DNA of 64,000 bases, from assembly GCA_934201705.1 (NCBI GenBank), contig CAKPXF010000003.1:1-64000 (forward strand), in the 5' to 3' direction. The notes below the pieces were generated by a model that worked only from the letters and a program-made list of their open reading frames with translations, was not told the DNA's origin and ran no database searches. Below are positions 34,342-43,941 of the stretch, one piece after another. Both the position numbers and the translations under genes were made by a program. Source of the stretch: an uncultured Bacilli bacterium. GTDB lineage: Bacteria > Bacillota_I > Bacilli_A > RFN20 > CAG-631. The stretch's first letter is position 1. Each line of letters begins with the position of its first letter.

Positions 34342-36151
34342 TTTTAATAATGTTGATTTATTAGATGGATTTTGGAATGATAGATATAAATTAAATATAA
34401 CTAATTCAATTCCAAATATAATAAAAAGATTTGAAAGCACCCGTCTTGCTGCTTTAAGATTTACCTTTAATGAAAAGAATAATCTAAGCCATCGCTATTA
34501 TGATAGTGATAGTTTTAAATTAATTGAAGCTATTGCCTATGTTTTATTAAAAAATAGAAATGATTATAAGGATTTAGAAAGCTTATGTGATGACTTAATT
34601 CTAAATATTAAAAATCATCAATTAGAAAATGGCTACTTTAATTCTTATTATCAATTAAATTTTAAAGAATTAGCATTCAGTAAAAGAGGAGACCATGAGC
34701 TTTATAATCTAGGTCATTTAATTGAAGCTAGTATTGCTTATGATAAAGCAACTAATAAAAAGGACTTACTTGAGGTAGCCTTTAAATATATTGATTATGT
34801 TATTTTAAGATTTGTTAAAAATAAAGACACTAAATTTGTAACACCTGGCCATGAAGAAATAGAGCTGGCCTTACTTAAGCTTTATGAATATACAAGCAAT
34901 AAAAAATATTATGATTTAGCCACCTTTTTCTTAGAAGCAAGGGCAAATAATAAATTAGATACCTATGAAGAATTTGCTAATAATAGATATGCTCAAGATA
35001 ATGAAACAATAAGAAATTTAAAAAGTGTTGAAGGGCATGCTGTAAGAGCAATGTATTTATATGATGCTATGAGTAAGTACGCCTTAATAAATAACGATTA
35101 TAAAGTTATAAAAGCTTTAAAAGCATTATATAATGACTTATTAACAAAGCAATACATAACAGGTTCAATTGTTTCATATAGAATTGGTGAAATATTTACT
35201 ATACCATATGATTTAAATAATTTAACAGCCTATAGCGAATCATGTGCTTCAATTGGTGAAATGATGTTTATGCTTGATTTATATGCAATAACATTAAACC
35301 ATAAAATACATGATCAAATAGAAAGAATTTTATATAATGGGTTTTTATCATCAACATCCTTAGATGGTAAAGCATTCTTTTATGAAAACCCTTTAGAAAT
35401 AAGACGTAAAGAAATAAACAAAGAAACATCTCTTATAGATATATGGAGACAAAAGCTACCAATAACTAAAAGAGTTGAATTATTTGAATGCTCTTGTTGC
35501 CCTCCAAATATTGCACGTTTTGTTGCTTCAATTGCTAAATATATTTATTTTACTAAGGATAAGGATATTTATATTAATCAATTTATTTCAAGTAAAACAA
35601 CAATAAATAATACTAATATTATTATGGATTCTATGTATCCTTATGATTTTAAAATCAACTTGAAAATTAATTGTATAGAAAAGCAAATAATAAAGGTTAG
35701 AATTCCGAAATATGCAAAAGAGATTATTGTAAATGGCTTAACATTTAGTAAAGAAAAAGGATATTTAGTATTTAGCTTAAATAAGGGTGAAAGTAATATA
35801 GATATAGAATTTATAACAACCCCATTATTAATAAGTGCTAATCCATTAAATGTAAGTGATGCTAACAAAGTCTGCTTAATTAATGGACCAATTGTTTATT
35901 GCTTAGAGGAAATTGATAATGGTAGTAATTTAAATTCATTATTCATTAAGGATTTAAAGAATATTAGTAAAGAATATAAAAAAGAATATGGAATGAACAT
36001 ATTTAAAGTAGAGGGCTATAGAAAGCTAAATAGTAATAAGCCATATGCTAAATCATATAAGCTTATTAAGCAAGAATTAGTTTTTATTCCTTATTATACT
36101 TTTGCTAATAGGGATGAAACAGATATGTTAGTTTGGGTAAACAAAAAATAA
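34328..36151 (+). CDS. GH127 beta-L-arabinofuranosidase-like (607 aa)
   Basis: Formerly DUF1680. The start reads VDLLDGFWNDRYKLN as in the family. The catalytic zinc/cysteine motif is E387-C388-S-C390-C391-PPN; in the characterised HypBA1 the first Cys of this CC pair is the nucleophile and the Glu/Cys residues bind zinc. No signal peptide: cytoplasmic. Next to a GH2 beta-galactosidase it suggests breakdown of arabinose- and galactose-containing plant glycoproteins (extensin or arabinogalactan type); the substrate is inference. AAAGGAGAAG precedes the start. Confidence 0.9.
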   Translation: MPIVDFNNVDLLDGFWNDRYKLNITNSIPNIIKRFESTRLAALRFTFNEKNNLSHRYYDSDSFKLIEAIAYVLLKNRNDYKDLESLCDDLILNIKNHQLENGYFNSYYQLNFKELAFSKRGDHELYNLGHLIEASIAYDKATNKKDLLEVAFKYIDYVILRFVKNKDTKFVTPGHEEIELALLKLYEYTSNKKYYDLATFFLEARANNKLDTYEEFANNRYAQDNETIRNLKSVEGHAVRAMYLYDAMSKYALINNDYKVIKALKALYNDLLTKQYITGSIVSYRIGEIFTIPYDLNNLTAYSESCASIGEMMFMLDLYAITLNHKIHDQIERILYNGFLSSTSLDGKAFFYENPLEIRRKEINKETSLIDIWRQKLPITKRVELFECSCCPPNIARFVASIAKYIYFTKDKDIYINQFISSKTTINNTNIIMDSMYPYDFKINLKINCIEKQIIKVRIPKYAKEIIVNGLTFSKEKGYLVFSLNKGESNIDIEFITTPLLISANPLNVSDANKVCLINGPIVYCLEEIDNGSNLNSLFIKDLKNISKEYKKEYGMNIFKVEGYRKLNSNKPYAKSYKLIKQELVFIPYYTFANRDETDMLVWVNKK

Positions 36152-36167
36152 AGGAGAAAAGAAAAAT

Positions 36168-37565
36168 ATGAAAAAGTTTACAAAAATTTTAGTTGCTTTT
36201 ATGTCGTTTTCTTTAATTGCTTGTAATAATCAAACAAGTAATGTTTCTTCAAATGAAGAAAGTAGTTCAACGATTGTAGATAATTCATCACAAAATGAAG
36301 CAAGCTCAACAATAAATGAAAGCAGTACTAATAGTGATGAAACATCAAGTATTGAAGAAAGTAGTTCTAGTGTTGAAGAATCATCATCAAGTACTGAAGA
36401 AAGTAGTTCTAGCGTTATAGATAGCTCAAGCATTGAAGATTCATCAAGCGAGGAAATTCATTATGATAATGCCTTTATGGTAGGGTACGGCTCATACGTA
36501 AAGGATAATAACGACTGGAATGATGAAGGTGGAGTTAAGCTTGATTTAGTAAATGATACACCAGATGCTTTAGAAAAATATGTTACAACTATTGATTTAA
36601 AGGTTGGCGATGTGTTTATGATGCATTTACTTTCATCACCAGATAGATGGTATGGAACAAACGACATCAAAAATGTTGTTGCTAAAGACTATGATGGAAA
36701 ATTCTTTGAAAATGAGGGCGATAATAATATTCGTACATTAATTGAAGGAAATTATACGATTTACTTTACAGTTTGGAAAAATTATTCGGCTGAAATTTGG
36801 ATTGATGTTAATTCATATACTTTGCCAGATGTTAAAATTGATGACGCTTATATAGTTGGAACTGGTTCTTATTTAACAGGAGAAAGTGCATGGAGTAATG
36901 ATACAGGTATTAAATTAACATATAAAAATGATGATGCACCAACAGCTCTTGAAAAATATGTTACAACAGCAACATTTAAAAAAGATGATGTTATTGCATT
37001 CCACTTAATGAGTAGTGAAGAAAAATGGTATAACTATAATCAAATTCTTGATAGTTGTAGTGCTAAAGGCAATAACTTTATAAAGGTATCTGATAGTGAT
37101 GATAATATTAAAGTTAACATATCAGGTAAATATACAATTTATTTTACAGTATGGAAGGATTATTCGGCTGAAATTTGGATTGATGTTGTAGAAACATATG
37201 ATGATGAAAAGTTTGATGATGCTTATATGGTTGGCTATGGCTCATATTTAACAAAAGAAGGTAGCTATAGTATTGATAGTGGCGTTAAACTAACTTTAAA
37301 TAATGATAATCCAGATGCTCTTGAAAAATATGTTGTTACTATTTCTTTAAAGAAGGATGATGTATTTGTATTTTGTTTAAAAGGTGATGAAGATCGTTGG
37401 TATAATTTTGATTTTATTAACAATGATTGTGAAGCTAAAAGTAAGTATTTCCAAGCATTAAGTGACACTTCAAAGGATATTAAAGTGTTAGAGGATGGCA
37501 CTTATACAATATATTTTACAATTTGGAAAAACTATTCAGCTGATATTTGGATTAATAAAAACTAA
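36168..37565 (+). CDS. Lipoprotein with Ser/Glu linker and three tandem ~115-aa repeats (465 aa)
   Basis: Lipobox LIAC (Cys19), a low-complexity Ser/Glu/Asn linker (residues ~20-100, many ESSSS units), then three homologous units, each running from MVGYGSYV or IVGTGSYL through GVKL, DALEKYVTT, KDDVF, RWY to YTIYFTVWKNYSAEIWID. The units look like small beta-sandwich carbohydrate-binding modules with conserved aromatic residues. I do not recognise a named family. Last gene of the cluster; the likely role is holding the target polysaccharide at the surface. Confidence 0.7.
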   Translation: MKKFTKILVAFMSFSLIACNNQTSNVSSNEESSSTIVDNSSQNEASSTINESSTNSDETSSIEESSSSVEESSSSTEESSSSVIDSSSIEDSSSEEIHYDNAFMVGYGSYVKDNNDWNDEGGVKLDLVNDTPDALEKYVTTIDLKVGDVFMMHLLSSPDRWYGTNDIKNVVAKDYDGKFFENEGDNNIRTLIEGNYTIYFTVWKNYSAEIWIDVNSYTLPDVKIDDAYIVGTGSYLTGESAWSNDTGIKLTYKNDDAPTALEKYVTTATFKKDDVIAFHLMSSEEKWYNYNQILDSCSAKGNNFIKVSDSDDNIKVNISGKYTIYFTVWKDYSAEIWIDVVETYDDEKFDDAYMVGYGSYLTKEGSYSIDSGVKLTLNNDNPDALEKYVVTISLKKDDVFVFCLKGDEDRWYNFDFINNDCEAKSKYFQALSDTSKDIKVLEDGTYTIYFTIWKNYSADIWINKN

Positions 37566-37574
37566 ACAAAGAAC

Positions 37575-37614
37575 AAAAGGTATTAGAATTTTAAATTATC
37601 TTCTAATACCTTTT
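37575..37614. terminator. Bidirectional terminator at end of first glycan cluster
   Basis: 14-bp stem AAAAGGTATTAGAA style arms (37575-37588 / 37601-37614), 12-nt loop, T-rich on both strands; shared with the convergent ATPase gene. Confidence 0.8.
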
Positions 37615-37617
37615 ATT

Positions 37618-38994
37618 TTATTTATATAGATCATCAATTGTAAATAGCTTACAATCCTTTAATGACTTATCATCGCTATAGCCACTTTTTGAAAAGAAGC
37701 CTAGTTTATAACCACTTATATTAGCAATTTTAAGTTGTTTCATTTCTTCATCATATACCTTTTTATCAATTTTTGAATTTGTAAATTTGCATTCATAGAA
37801 TGTATAATATTTTCCATCAAATGTAACAATATCAAATTGACCATTTGTATGTAATTTAGCGTTATTATATGAGTAAGAGCTAATTAATAAAAGTGGTGGC
37901 ACAAATTTATTATCTTTATTTTCCTTTAATAAAAATTCTTTGCATATTTTTTCAAATTTCAAAGGGATATATTCTGAATATATCTTATCTTTTATAAAAT
38001 CAAAATACTTATCAACTGAAAGAATTGATTTATATGCTAAGGTTGGATAAATGATTTTAAAATAAAATGAGAATAAATTATCATCTATATCATAATATGC
38101 CTTTTTTTCATTTTTATCATTTAAAGAATATGTCTTACTAATAAATTTCATATTAACTAATTGATTTAAAAGATATGTAACATCGCATTTTAAAGCATTA
38201 TTATTAAACACTGCTTTAATATCAGTATATGAATGTTTATTATTACAAATTGAATCCATTAATAATGATGCATTTTCAACTTTTGTATATTCATCCTTCA
38301 TAGTTGTATTGATTTCATTGTCAAGTGGTGCAAATTCAGTTAATAATAAATCCTTTATGTTATCTTCAAAAGATTTATTAGTATCAATCATACTTAAATA
38401 ATAAGGAACTCCTCCAAATACTGAATAGTAATTAATCTTATCAACATTAGATACATTTTTATAAAATCTACTAGACTCATAGTAATTAAATGCTTCTAGC
38501 TTTATTTTATATTTAAATCTTCCATGAAGAGGATTAGAGCTATCAAGCAAATGATCCATAATGTCAATATAACTACCTGAAAGAATTATTTTCATCTTAG
38601 AGGTACTTTTATACATATCAATTCTTGATTGAATAAATGAACTAATATAATCAATATCTAGCAAATAAGAGTATTCATCTAGAACTAAAAGTATTGGTGT
38701 ATTCAATGAAGTAACAAATAAGTAATCAAGAATTTCAACAAACGACGATTTTATTGATAAAAAAGTGTTATTAACTTTTTCACTTACAACATTTTTTAGG
38801 CCATTAGCATTTATGGAATCAACAGCCTTTAAGCATTGGTAATATATGAATATACCATCAAAATCTTTACTAGATTCCTTTATTAATGTAGATTTTCCAA
38901 ATCTTCTTCTACCATAAATAATGGCACCAGTTAATTCTTTTTCTTGATACATTTTTTTTAATATGTTAAGTTCTTTTTCACGTCCAATAAACAT
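37618..38994 (-). CDS. Archaeal-type ATPase with C-terminal DUF234/PD-(D/E)XK domain (458 aa)
   Basis: Starts FIGREKELNILKKMY; Walker A is GRRRFGKSTLI, Walker B TPILLVLDEYSYL, sensor KMKIILSGSY. A winged-helix region follows, then a C-terminal nuclease-like core (FDIVTFDGKYYTFYECKFT, D...ExK). This is a different subfamily from the DUF4143 ATPase at 20027. Function of the family is not established. Single-gene unit between the two glycan clusters. Confidence 0.83.
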   Translation of the reverse strand: MFIGREKELNILKKMYQEKELTGAIIYGRRRFGKSTLIKESSKDFDGIFIYYQCLKAVDSINANGLKNVVSEKVNNTFLSIKSSFVEILDYLFVTSLNTPILLVLDEYSYLLDIDYISSFIQSRIDMYKSTSKMKIILSGSYIDIMDHLLDSSNPLHGRFKYKIKLEAFNYYESSRFYKNVSNVDKINYYSVFGGVPYYLSMIDTNKSFEDNIKDLLLTEFAPLDNEINTTMKDEYTKVENASLLMDSICNNKHSYTDIKAVFNNNALKCDVTYLLNQLVNMKFISKTYSLNDKNEKKAYYDIDDNLFSFYFKIIYPTLAYKSILSVDKYFDFIKDKIYSEYIPLKFEKICKEFLLKENKDNKFVPPLLLISSYSYNNAKLHTNGQFDIVTFDGKYYTFYECKFTNSKIDKKVYDEEMKQLKIANISGYKLGFFSKSGYSDDKSLKDCKLFTIDDLYK

Positions 38995-39247
38995 TAAAAT
39001 TTCACCATCCTATTTACACGAATAAATTCTACAAGAATTAATTCACGTAAATTATAACACAATATATATTTCTTATACTACTAAATTTTTATAATTTATC
39101 AATATAAAATGTATAAAACAGGATTGCCACATATTAATTTGCAATATGGCAAATGTCATAAAGTGAATGAATTATATAAAAATTAATTAAAAGCAATAAA
39201 ACGTCTTAAAAAACATGAAATATTATAAAATATTTTGGGTGATAACA

Positions 39248-39612
39248 ATGGAAAATAAAAGATTAGAATTAGCATTTAATGATACAAAAGTTTATGCAAC
39301 ACTTGCTAATAATACTCCAGCTAATGATTTAATAGAAAGGCTTATTAATGTACCAATAACTTTTAGCTTTAAAGATTTTGCTAATAGTGAAAAGATTACT
39401 TTTCTAAATCAAAAATTAATAATGAAGAAGGATGTGACCCAAAAAGAGGAGATATTTTTATCTATAAGCCTTGGAATAACATTGCCATTTTTTATAAAAA
39501 TATGACAACTTTTTCATTTGATTTAATTTTTCTTGCTCGTCTTGATGAAAACGAATTTTTAAAAATTGCAAATATAAATAATGATTTTAATATTACTTTT
39601 AAATTAATTTAA
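39248..39612 (+). pseudogene. Cyclophilin-like domain protein, frameshifted
   Basis: From ATG 39248 (weak GGGTGAT site) the frame encodes a cyclophilin-like start (LELAFNDTKVYATLANNTPANDLIERL, PITFSFKDFANSEKITFL). Near 39417-39422 (TTAATAATGAAG) one base is missing: the next frame continues NEEGCDPKRGDIFIYKPWNN, then IAIFYKNM and FLARLDE, and ends at TAA 39610-39612. Rejoined it is ~120 aa, the normal size of these small proteins. Read in one frame it would give a truncated 85-aa product with an unrelated tail. Confidence 0.7.
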
Positions 39613-39793
39613 GGAGCTAACACTTTTTAAATGCTATTAAAGCAATTGATGTTAAATTAGCAAAATGAGGATGTGTTTATCTTAAGAAAGCTTATGAGCT
39701 CATACGATTATTAGAGCTATAGCTCATAAGTAATATATAATAAAGTTATTATATTTGCTAAAAAATACTAGTTTTTGCACTAGTATTTTTTGT
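39613..39793. other. Short intergenic region with inverted repeat and terminator
   Basis: Holds a 10-bp inverted repeat CTTATGAGCT (39691-39700) / AGCTCATAAG (39721-39730) and, at 39761-39790, the terminator AAAAATACTAG / CTAGTATTTTT used by the minus-strand GH32 gene. Broken reading frames here may be debris of another small gene. Confidence 0.4.
39761..39790. terminator. Bidirectional terminator
   Basis: 11-bp stem AAAAATACTAG / CTAGTATTTTT with 8-nt loop, ending just beyond the GH32 stop codon. Confidence 0.75.
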
Positions 39794-41227
39794 TTATATT
39801 TTGTAAATATCAAATTTTTTAATAATTAATTTTCCATCAACCTTTAATTTAAATCCTTGAGAGTTTTTATTTGGGTAGAATAAAATACTTTTTGATTGCT
39901 TTCCATTATCAACAAATAAATCAATAACAGATACATCAACAATTAATCTTAAAGGTAAAATATTATCTTTTAACTTTAATTTGACATGATGATGTTCATG
40001 GCTTACAAGTCCTGATAAATATGTATTTAATTCAACCTCATTTTTCTCTTTATTATAATAAAGCCTTGTTGTTTCATCTTTGCTTTTTCTAAATTCAAAG
40101 ATAAAATAATTGGTTTCTCTAACATCAAAAATTGCATCTAAATCAAAGCTTTCAAGTGCTAATGATTTTAATTCCTTTAAGTTGTTTCTAACTATTTTAT
40201 TTTCCTTAAGTGATAAAGATTTTTCTTTTCTAAAAGCATTAATTTCTTTTACTGGATAATAAGTAATTTCATACTCATCATTATTTTTATACATATTGAA
40301 TTCTAAAGGTAAAGATTGAACGCCATCCCATTTTTTCTTTAAAAAGCGTAAGGATAATGATGAATGGTCACACATCCAGCTCATTTGAATAATACGATTA
40401 TCTTTTGTATTATAAAAATGCTGCGTTGCATATAAATTGCCTCTATCAACCTCTATTTTTTTACTTTCTGTCTTAAAGATTAATCTATTGTTTTCATCAT
40501 GGATAAATTCACCAACTATATAATATTTACCTGCTCCTGAATAAACATACTTATCCTTACCATTAATTTTTATTTTAAAGATATCTGGGCATTCTGAATA
40601 AAAAGGCTCATTGTCACATACACCTTCACTTTCAAAATGCCAATTTTTTAAATCAGTTGAAGTAAATATTCTAACCTTTAATACTGTAATCATTACAAAA
40701 ATTCCCCCATTTTCGTAATAATCATCCTCTAAATAGAAAATTTTAGGATCTCCAAAGGCTTCGTCATATTTATTATTTAGATTATCAATAACTGGATTAT
40801 TTTCATATTTTATGTAATTGTTACCGCCATCTTTAGAATAAGCAATACAACAACAAATTTTTCCATAATTATTTATTGGCGTATTATTTGCACAAGCATA
40901 AGCACAGACAAATCTATCTTCCTTATCAACACTTTCATCAAATAATCCAAGAGCGTTATTTCTATCAATCAAACTACTTCCTGACCAAATCAAGCCAATA
41001 TTATCATGCTTTAAAACTACTTTTTCTTCTTTAAAATGTATTAAGTCTGTACTTGTTGCATGTCCCCAATTCTTTTCAATCCAAGAGCCGAAGTATTCAT
41101 CAGTATTTATTTTTTTAGAATATTGATAAAATAAGTGATATTGCTTTGTTTTTTGATTATAAATCAAACCATTAGGATCATTCATGTATCCTTCTTTTAC
41201 TGTAAAATGATATTTAGGTCTAAACAT
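39794..41227 (-). CDS. Glycoside hydrolase family 32 (477 aa)
   Basis: Fructan- or sucrose-hydrolysing enzyme. The nucleophile Asp is in GYMNDPNGLIYN, the stabiliser in AFGDPKIFYLED (family RDP, here GDP) and the acid/base Glu in SECPDIFKI. The C-terminal beta-sandwich is present (SVIDLFVDNGKQSKSILFYP). No signal peptide: intracellular, acting on imported sucrose or short fructo-oligosaccharides. The Arg of the RDP motif is replaced by Gly, which may affect specificity. Last gene of the second glycan cluster, separated from the gene before it by a terminator. Confidence 0.9.
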   Translation of the reverse strand: MFRPKYHFTVKEGYMNDPNGLIYNQKTKQYHLFYQYSKKINTDEYFGSWIEKNWGHATSTDLIHFKEEKVVLKHDNIGLIWSGSSLIDRNNALGLFDESVDKEDRFVCAYACANNTPINNYGKICCCIAYSKDGGNNYIKYENNPVIDNLNNKYDEAFGDPKIFYLEDDYYENGGIFVMITVLKVRIFTSTDLKNWHFESEGVCDNEPFYSECPDIFKIKINGKDKYVYSGAGKYYIVGEFIHDENNRLIFKTESKKIEVDRGNLYATQHFYNTKDNRIIQMSWMCDHSSLSLRFLKKKWDGVQSLPLEFNMYKNNDEYEITYYPVKEINAFRKEKSLSLKENKIVRNNLKELKSLALESFDLDAIFDVRETNYFIFEFRKSKDETTRLYYNKEKNEVELNTYLSGLVSHEHHHVKLKLKDNILPLRLIVDVSVIDLFVDNGKQSKSILFYPNKNSQGFKLKVDGKLIIKKFDIYKI

Positions 41228-41251
41228 ATTATTTCCTTTCTTTAGAAAACA

Positions 41252-41280
41252 TTGATGCAGTAACTTTCTTACTGCATCAA
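41252..41280 (-). terminator. Terminator after LamG/InlB-repeat gene
   Basis: 12-bp perfect stem TTGATGCAGTAA / TTACTGCATCAA with 5-nt loop and TGTTTTC tail on the minus strand. It partly uncouples GH32 from the cluster. Confidence 0.7.
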
Positions 41281-41286
41281 CATTAA

Positions 41287-43923
41287 TTAATGCTTTTTTC
41301 TAAGTATTACAAATCCTAATAATGCTAATATGAAGTATGAAGAAGTTAATCCTCTACAGCCATTATTTTGTTTTTCTTCCTTTTCCCATTTAGCATATAA
41401 AGTAATATCTTTATTTAACGTCGTATAAGCTTCATATAATGTAGTAAAGCTTTCATCTAAATACCAACCCTTAAAGATATAACCATTATTAGTTAAATCA
41501 TTTGGTAAGCTTAATGTATCACCATACTTTAATGATTTTGTTTCATTTTCTTTTCCATTATTATAAACAAATGTAACCTTAATTTCTTTAGCTTCAAATA
41601 AGGCATATAATGTTACATTATCATTTAAATTGTTTAGCTTTAAAGTTTTATTAGTGAAACTTTCATCTAAATACCAGCCTTTAAAGATATAGCCCTCCTT
41701 AGTTGCATCTTGAAGTTCAAATTCTTTATCATCACTTGTAAATGTTGTAGGGTTTAAATTACTATTTATTCCACCATCTAAATCATATTCAATTTCAAAA
41801 ATTTGAATCCATTTAGCATATAAAGTGATATCAGAAAATTCTTTAGCGCTTACTTTTTTTATTTCATCACTGCTATAATCATTATTTAAATACCAGCCTT
41901 TAAAAATATAATTTCCTTCTTTTATTGGAGTAGGCAAATCTATATCATTTAAAATATTAAATTCATAAGTAGTTTCTTCTAAACTACCACCATTAGTATT
42001 TAAAGTAACATGATATGTAATTGGCTCAAAATAAACATTAATCATTTCATAAGTAAATGGAATAACTACTTTATTATCAATAACTTCATATTCGTTATTT
42101 CCAACACTAATTACATCGCATTTATAATAATCATTTGCATTTACTTCAATAGTAATTAAATCATTATATGAAGCGTTAATATTATCATATTTATCGCTAC
42201 CATTTACTTTAATGTTTCCATTATTTGAAACAACAAATTCAACCTTGTGTAAATATTTTAAAGTAGCAACCATACCTTCTAAGAATTTATTAGCATCACA
42301 CTTTGTAATAATTGCTCTTATTTCACTATTTGTTTCCTTTAAATAATTAACATCTACATCATATGTAGTATCATTATCTTTTATTTTAATATTTGTTGTT
42401 AAATTGCTAATAATATTAGCAATTGTATTTGTATTACTTACGATATTGTCGATATTTTCATTTAAAATAATAAGCTTATTTTCATAATTAACTTTACTAT
42501 TTGTATAAATACTATTAATCATTTCACTATTAATCATATCGTTATAAACTCTTACATCCTTAATACTTCCTGTAAAGAAAGCTGTTGCTGAAGTACCATT
42601 TTCATCAGCTTGACCACCAATTGTTAAAGCCATAGCATCATTATTTAAGCCTATATTATTAGGATTAACATTTTTTAAAGAAACCTTTTTTTCACCATTT
42701 ATATAAATACGAACGGTCTTTAATTCTTTACTTGCACTAACAATAATATTAGTAAATTTATCATTAGTTACCTCACATGGAATAGATGCTGTTTTATTAT
42801 TTGGTCCAAAGTTATAATATAGTGTATTATAAGCAATAGATAAATGGAAGGTATTTTCATAAGAGCCTGTTGACATTATATAAAATGGATTATTGCCTCC
42901 ATCACATTTTACCCATAATGAAATAGTATATGATGATAAATAATCAGAAAAATCCTCTTTTACATATAACGCATTTGTGCCATTAAAAATTGCTTCATTA
43001 TTTTTAAAAGAAACAGTTCCGTTATCAATCTTACAATAATCTAAATCATAGCCATTATTAGTACTATCCTTTAAAGGATTATTACTATTAAATTCATAAT
43101 GAGCAACAAGCTTTCCATTTTCACTTACCTCTTCATCCTTTAAGGTATTATCACATGGCTCATTACTTACTATATTACTTTCATTTTTAACATCTTTTAT
43201 TTCGCTACTTGTTAAAGCTTTATTATAAATTCTTACATCAGCAATTGAACCTTTAAAATGTGTATCCACTTCAAACCAGCCATCACCACCATAATTTGGA
43301 ATACTTCTTCCACCAAGTGAAAATACTGAAGCAAATTCATTATTATTTTTCATCGTAAAACTTTCACTTTTTCTATTTACTGTTGAAGTCAAACTTCCAT
43401 CAACATATAAATATGCTTTACCTTCACTATTTGAAGCTACTAATGTATAAAAATTCCATGCATTGGCTGTATATTTTGTTAAAATATCATCTTCACCAGT
43501 ACCACCTCTAAAGGAAATGTTTTGATTGTCCCAATATGTAATTCCAAGCCCATCACCACTAAAGCCTGTGTTTATAAAATAGCTTGTTTGATAGCCCTCA
43601 CTTCTTCCCCAAAATGAAATTGTAAAGTCATTTGTTAAGCTATCAACAAAATCAGAGGTAGTGTTATTTAAATAACTTGCATAAAGCACACTATTTCCAT
43701 CAAAGTTAATACCATGAACACCTTTACTTATTCCACTTCCATGAGTTAATAAATTATTATTATTTCCTGATACATCCTTGCCAAAATATGATTCATCTTC
43801 AAATGTATAATGAGCTATTAATGTCTCATCTAAGGCATTTACATTTTTAAAAGATGATATTCCATTTAAAGGAATTAGTAAAAAGGCTAACAAACTAGTT
43901 AATGCAATTTTTTTTGCTTTCAT
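41287..43923 (-). CDS. Surface protein: two LamG-like domains, three InlB B-repeats, GCRG C-terminal anchor (878 aa)
   Basis: Signal peptide (IALTSLLAFLLIPLNGISS). Residues ~36-240 and ~268-475 are concanavalin-A-like LamG_3 domains (LIAHYTFEDES, LVAHYEFNSNN; both end in a DVRIYN or DVRVYN signature). About 120 unassigned residues follow, then three Listeria-Bacteroides/InlB B-repeats (each ending IFKGWYLD or GWYLN and LYAKW or LYALF). The C-terminus is NNGCRGL, a hydrophobic helix and LRKKH. It has no catalytic motif; a glycan-binding surface protein of the second cluster. Confidence 0.82.
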   Translation of the reverse strand: MKAKKIALTSLLAFLLIPLNGISSFKNVNALDETLIAHYTFEDESYFGKDVSGNNNNLLTHGSGISKGVHGINFDGNSVLYASYLNNTTSDFVDSLTNDFTISFWGRSEGYQTSYFINTGFSGDGLGITYWDNQNISFRGGTGEDDILTKYTANAWNFYTLVASNSEGKAYLYVDGSLTSTVNRKSESFTMKNNNEFASVFSLGGRSIPNYGGDGWFEVDTHFKGSIADVRIYNKALTSSEIKDVKNESNIVSNEPCDNTLKDEEVSENGKLVAHYEFNSNNPLKDSTNNGYDLDYCKIDNGTVSFKNNEAIFNGTNALYVKEDFSDYLSSYTISLWVKCDGGNNPFYIMSTGSYENTFHLSIAYNTLYYNFGPNNKTASIPCEVTNDKFTNIIVSASKELKTVRIYINGEKKVSLKNVNPNNIGLNNDAMALTIGGQADENGTSATAFFTGSIKDVRVYNDMINSEMINSIYTNSKVNYENKLIILNENIDNIVSNTNTIANIISNLTTNIKIKDNDTTYDVDVNYLKETNSEIRAIITKCDANKFLEGMVATLKYLHKVEFVVSNNGNIKVNGSDKYDNINASYNDLITIEVNANDYYKCDVISVGNNEYEVIDNKVVIPFTYEMINVYFEPITYHVTLNTNGGSLEETTYEFNILNDIDLPTPIKEGNYIFKGWYLNNDYSSDEIKKVSAKEFSDITLYAKWIQIFEIEYDLDGGINSNLNPTTFTSDDKEFELQDATKEGYIFKGWYLDESFTNKTLKLNNLNDNVTLYALFEAKEIKVTFVYNNGKENETKSLKYGDTLSLPNDLTNNGYIFKGWYLDESFTTLYEAYTTLNKDITLYAKWEKEEKQNNGCRGLTSSYFILALLGFVILRKKH

Positions 43924-43941
43924 AAATTTTTTTCTCCTTTT

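Noticed and set aside
39640..39735. A short reading frame after the cyclophilin-like pseudogene that would be longer if TGA meant Trp
   Set aside because: TGA is a stop in this genome and the stretch is too short to call; likely debris.
41375..41400. LPXTG sortase signals on the large surface proteins
   Set aside because: No LPXTG-like motif precedes the C-terminal helices; the conserved residues are GC[K/R]G instead.
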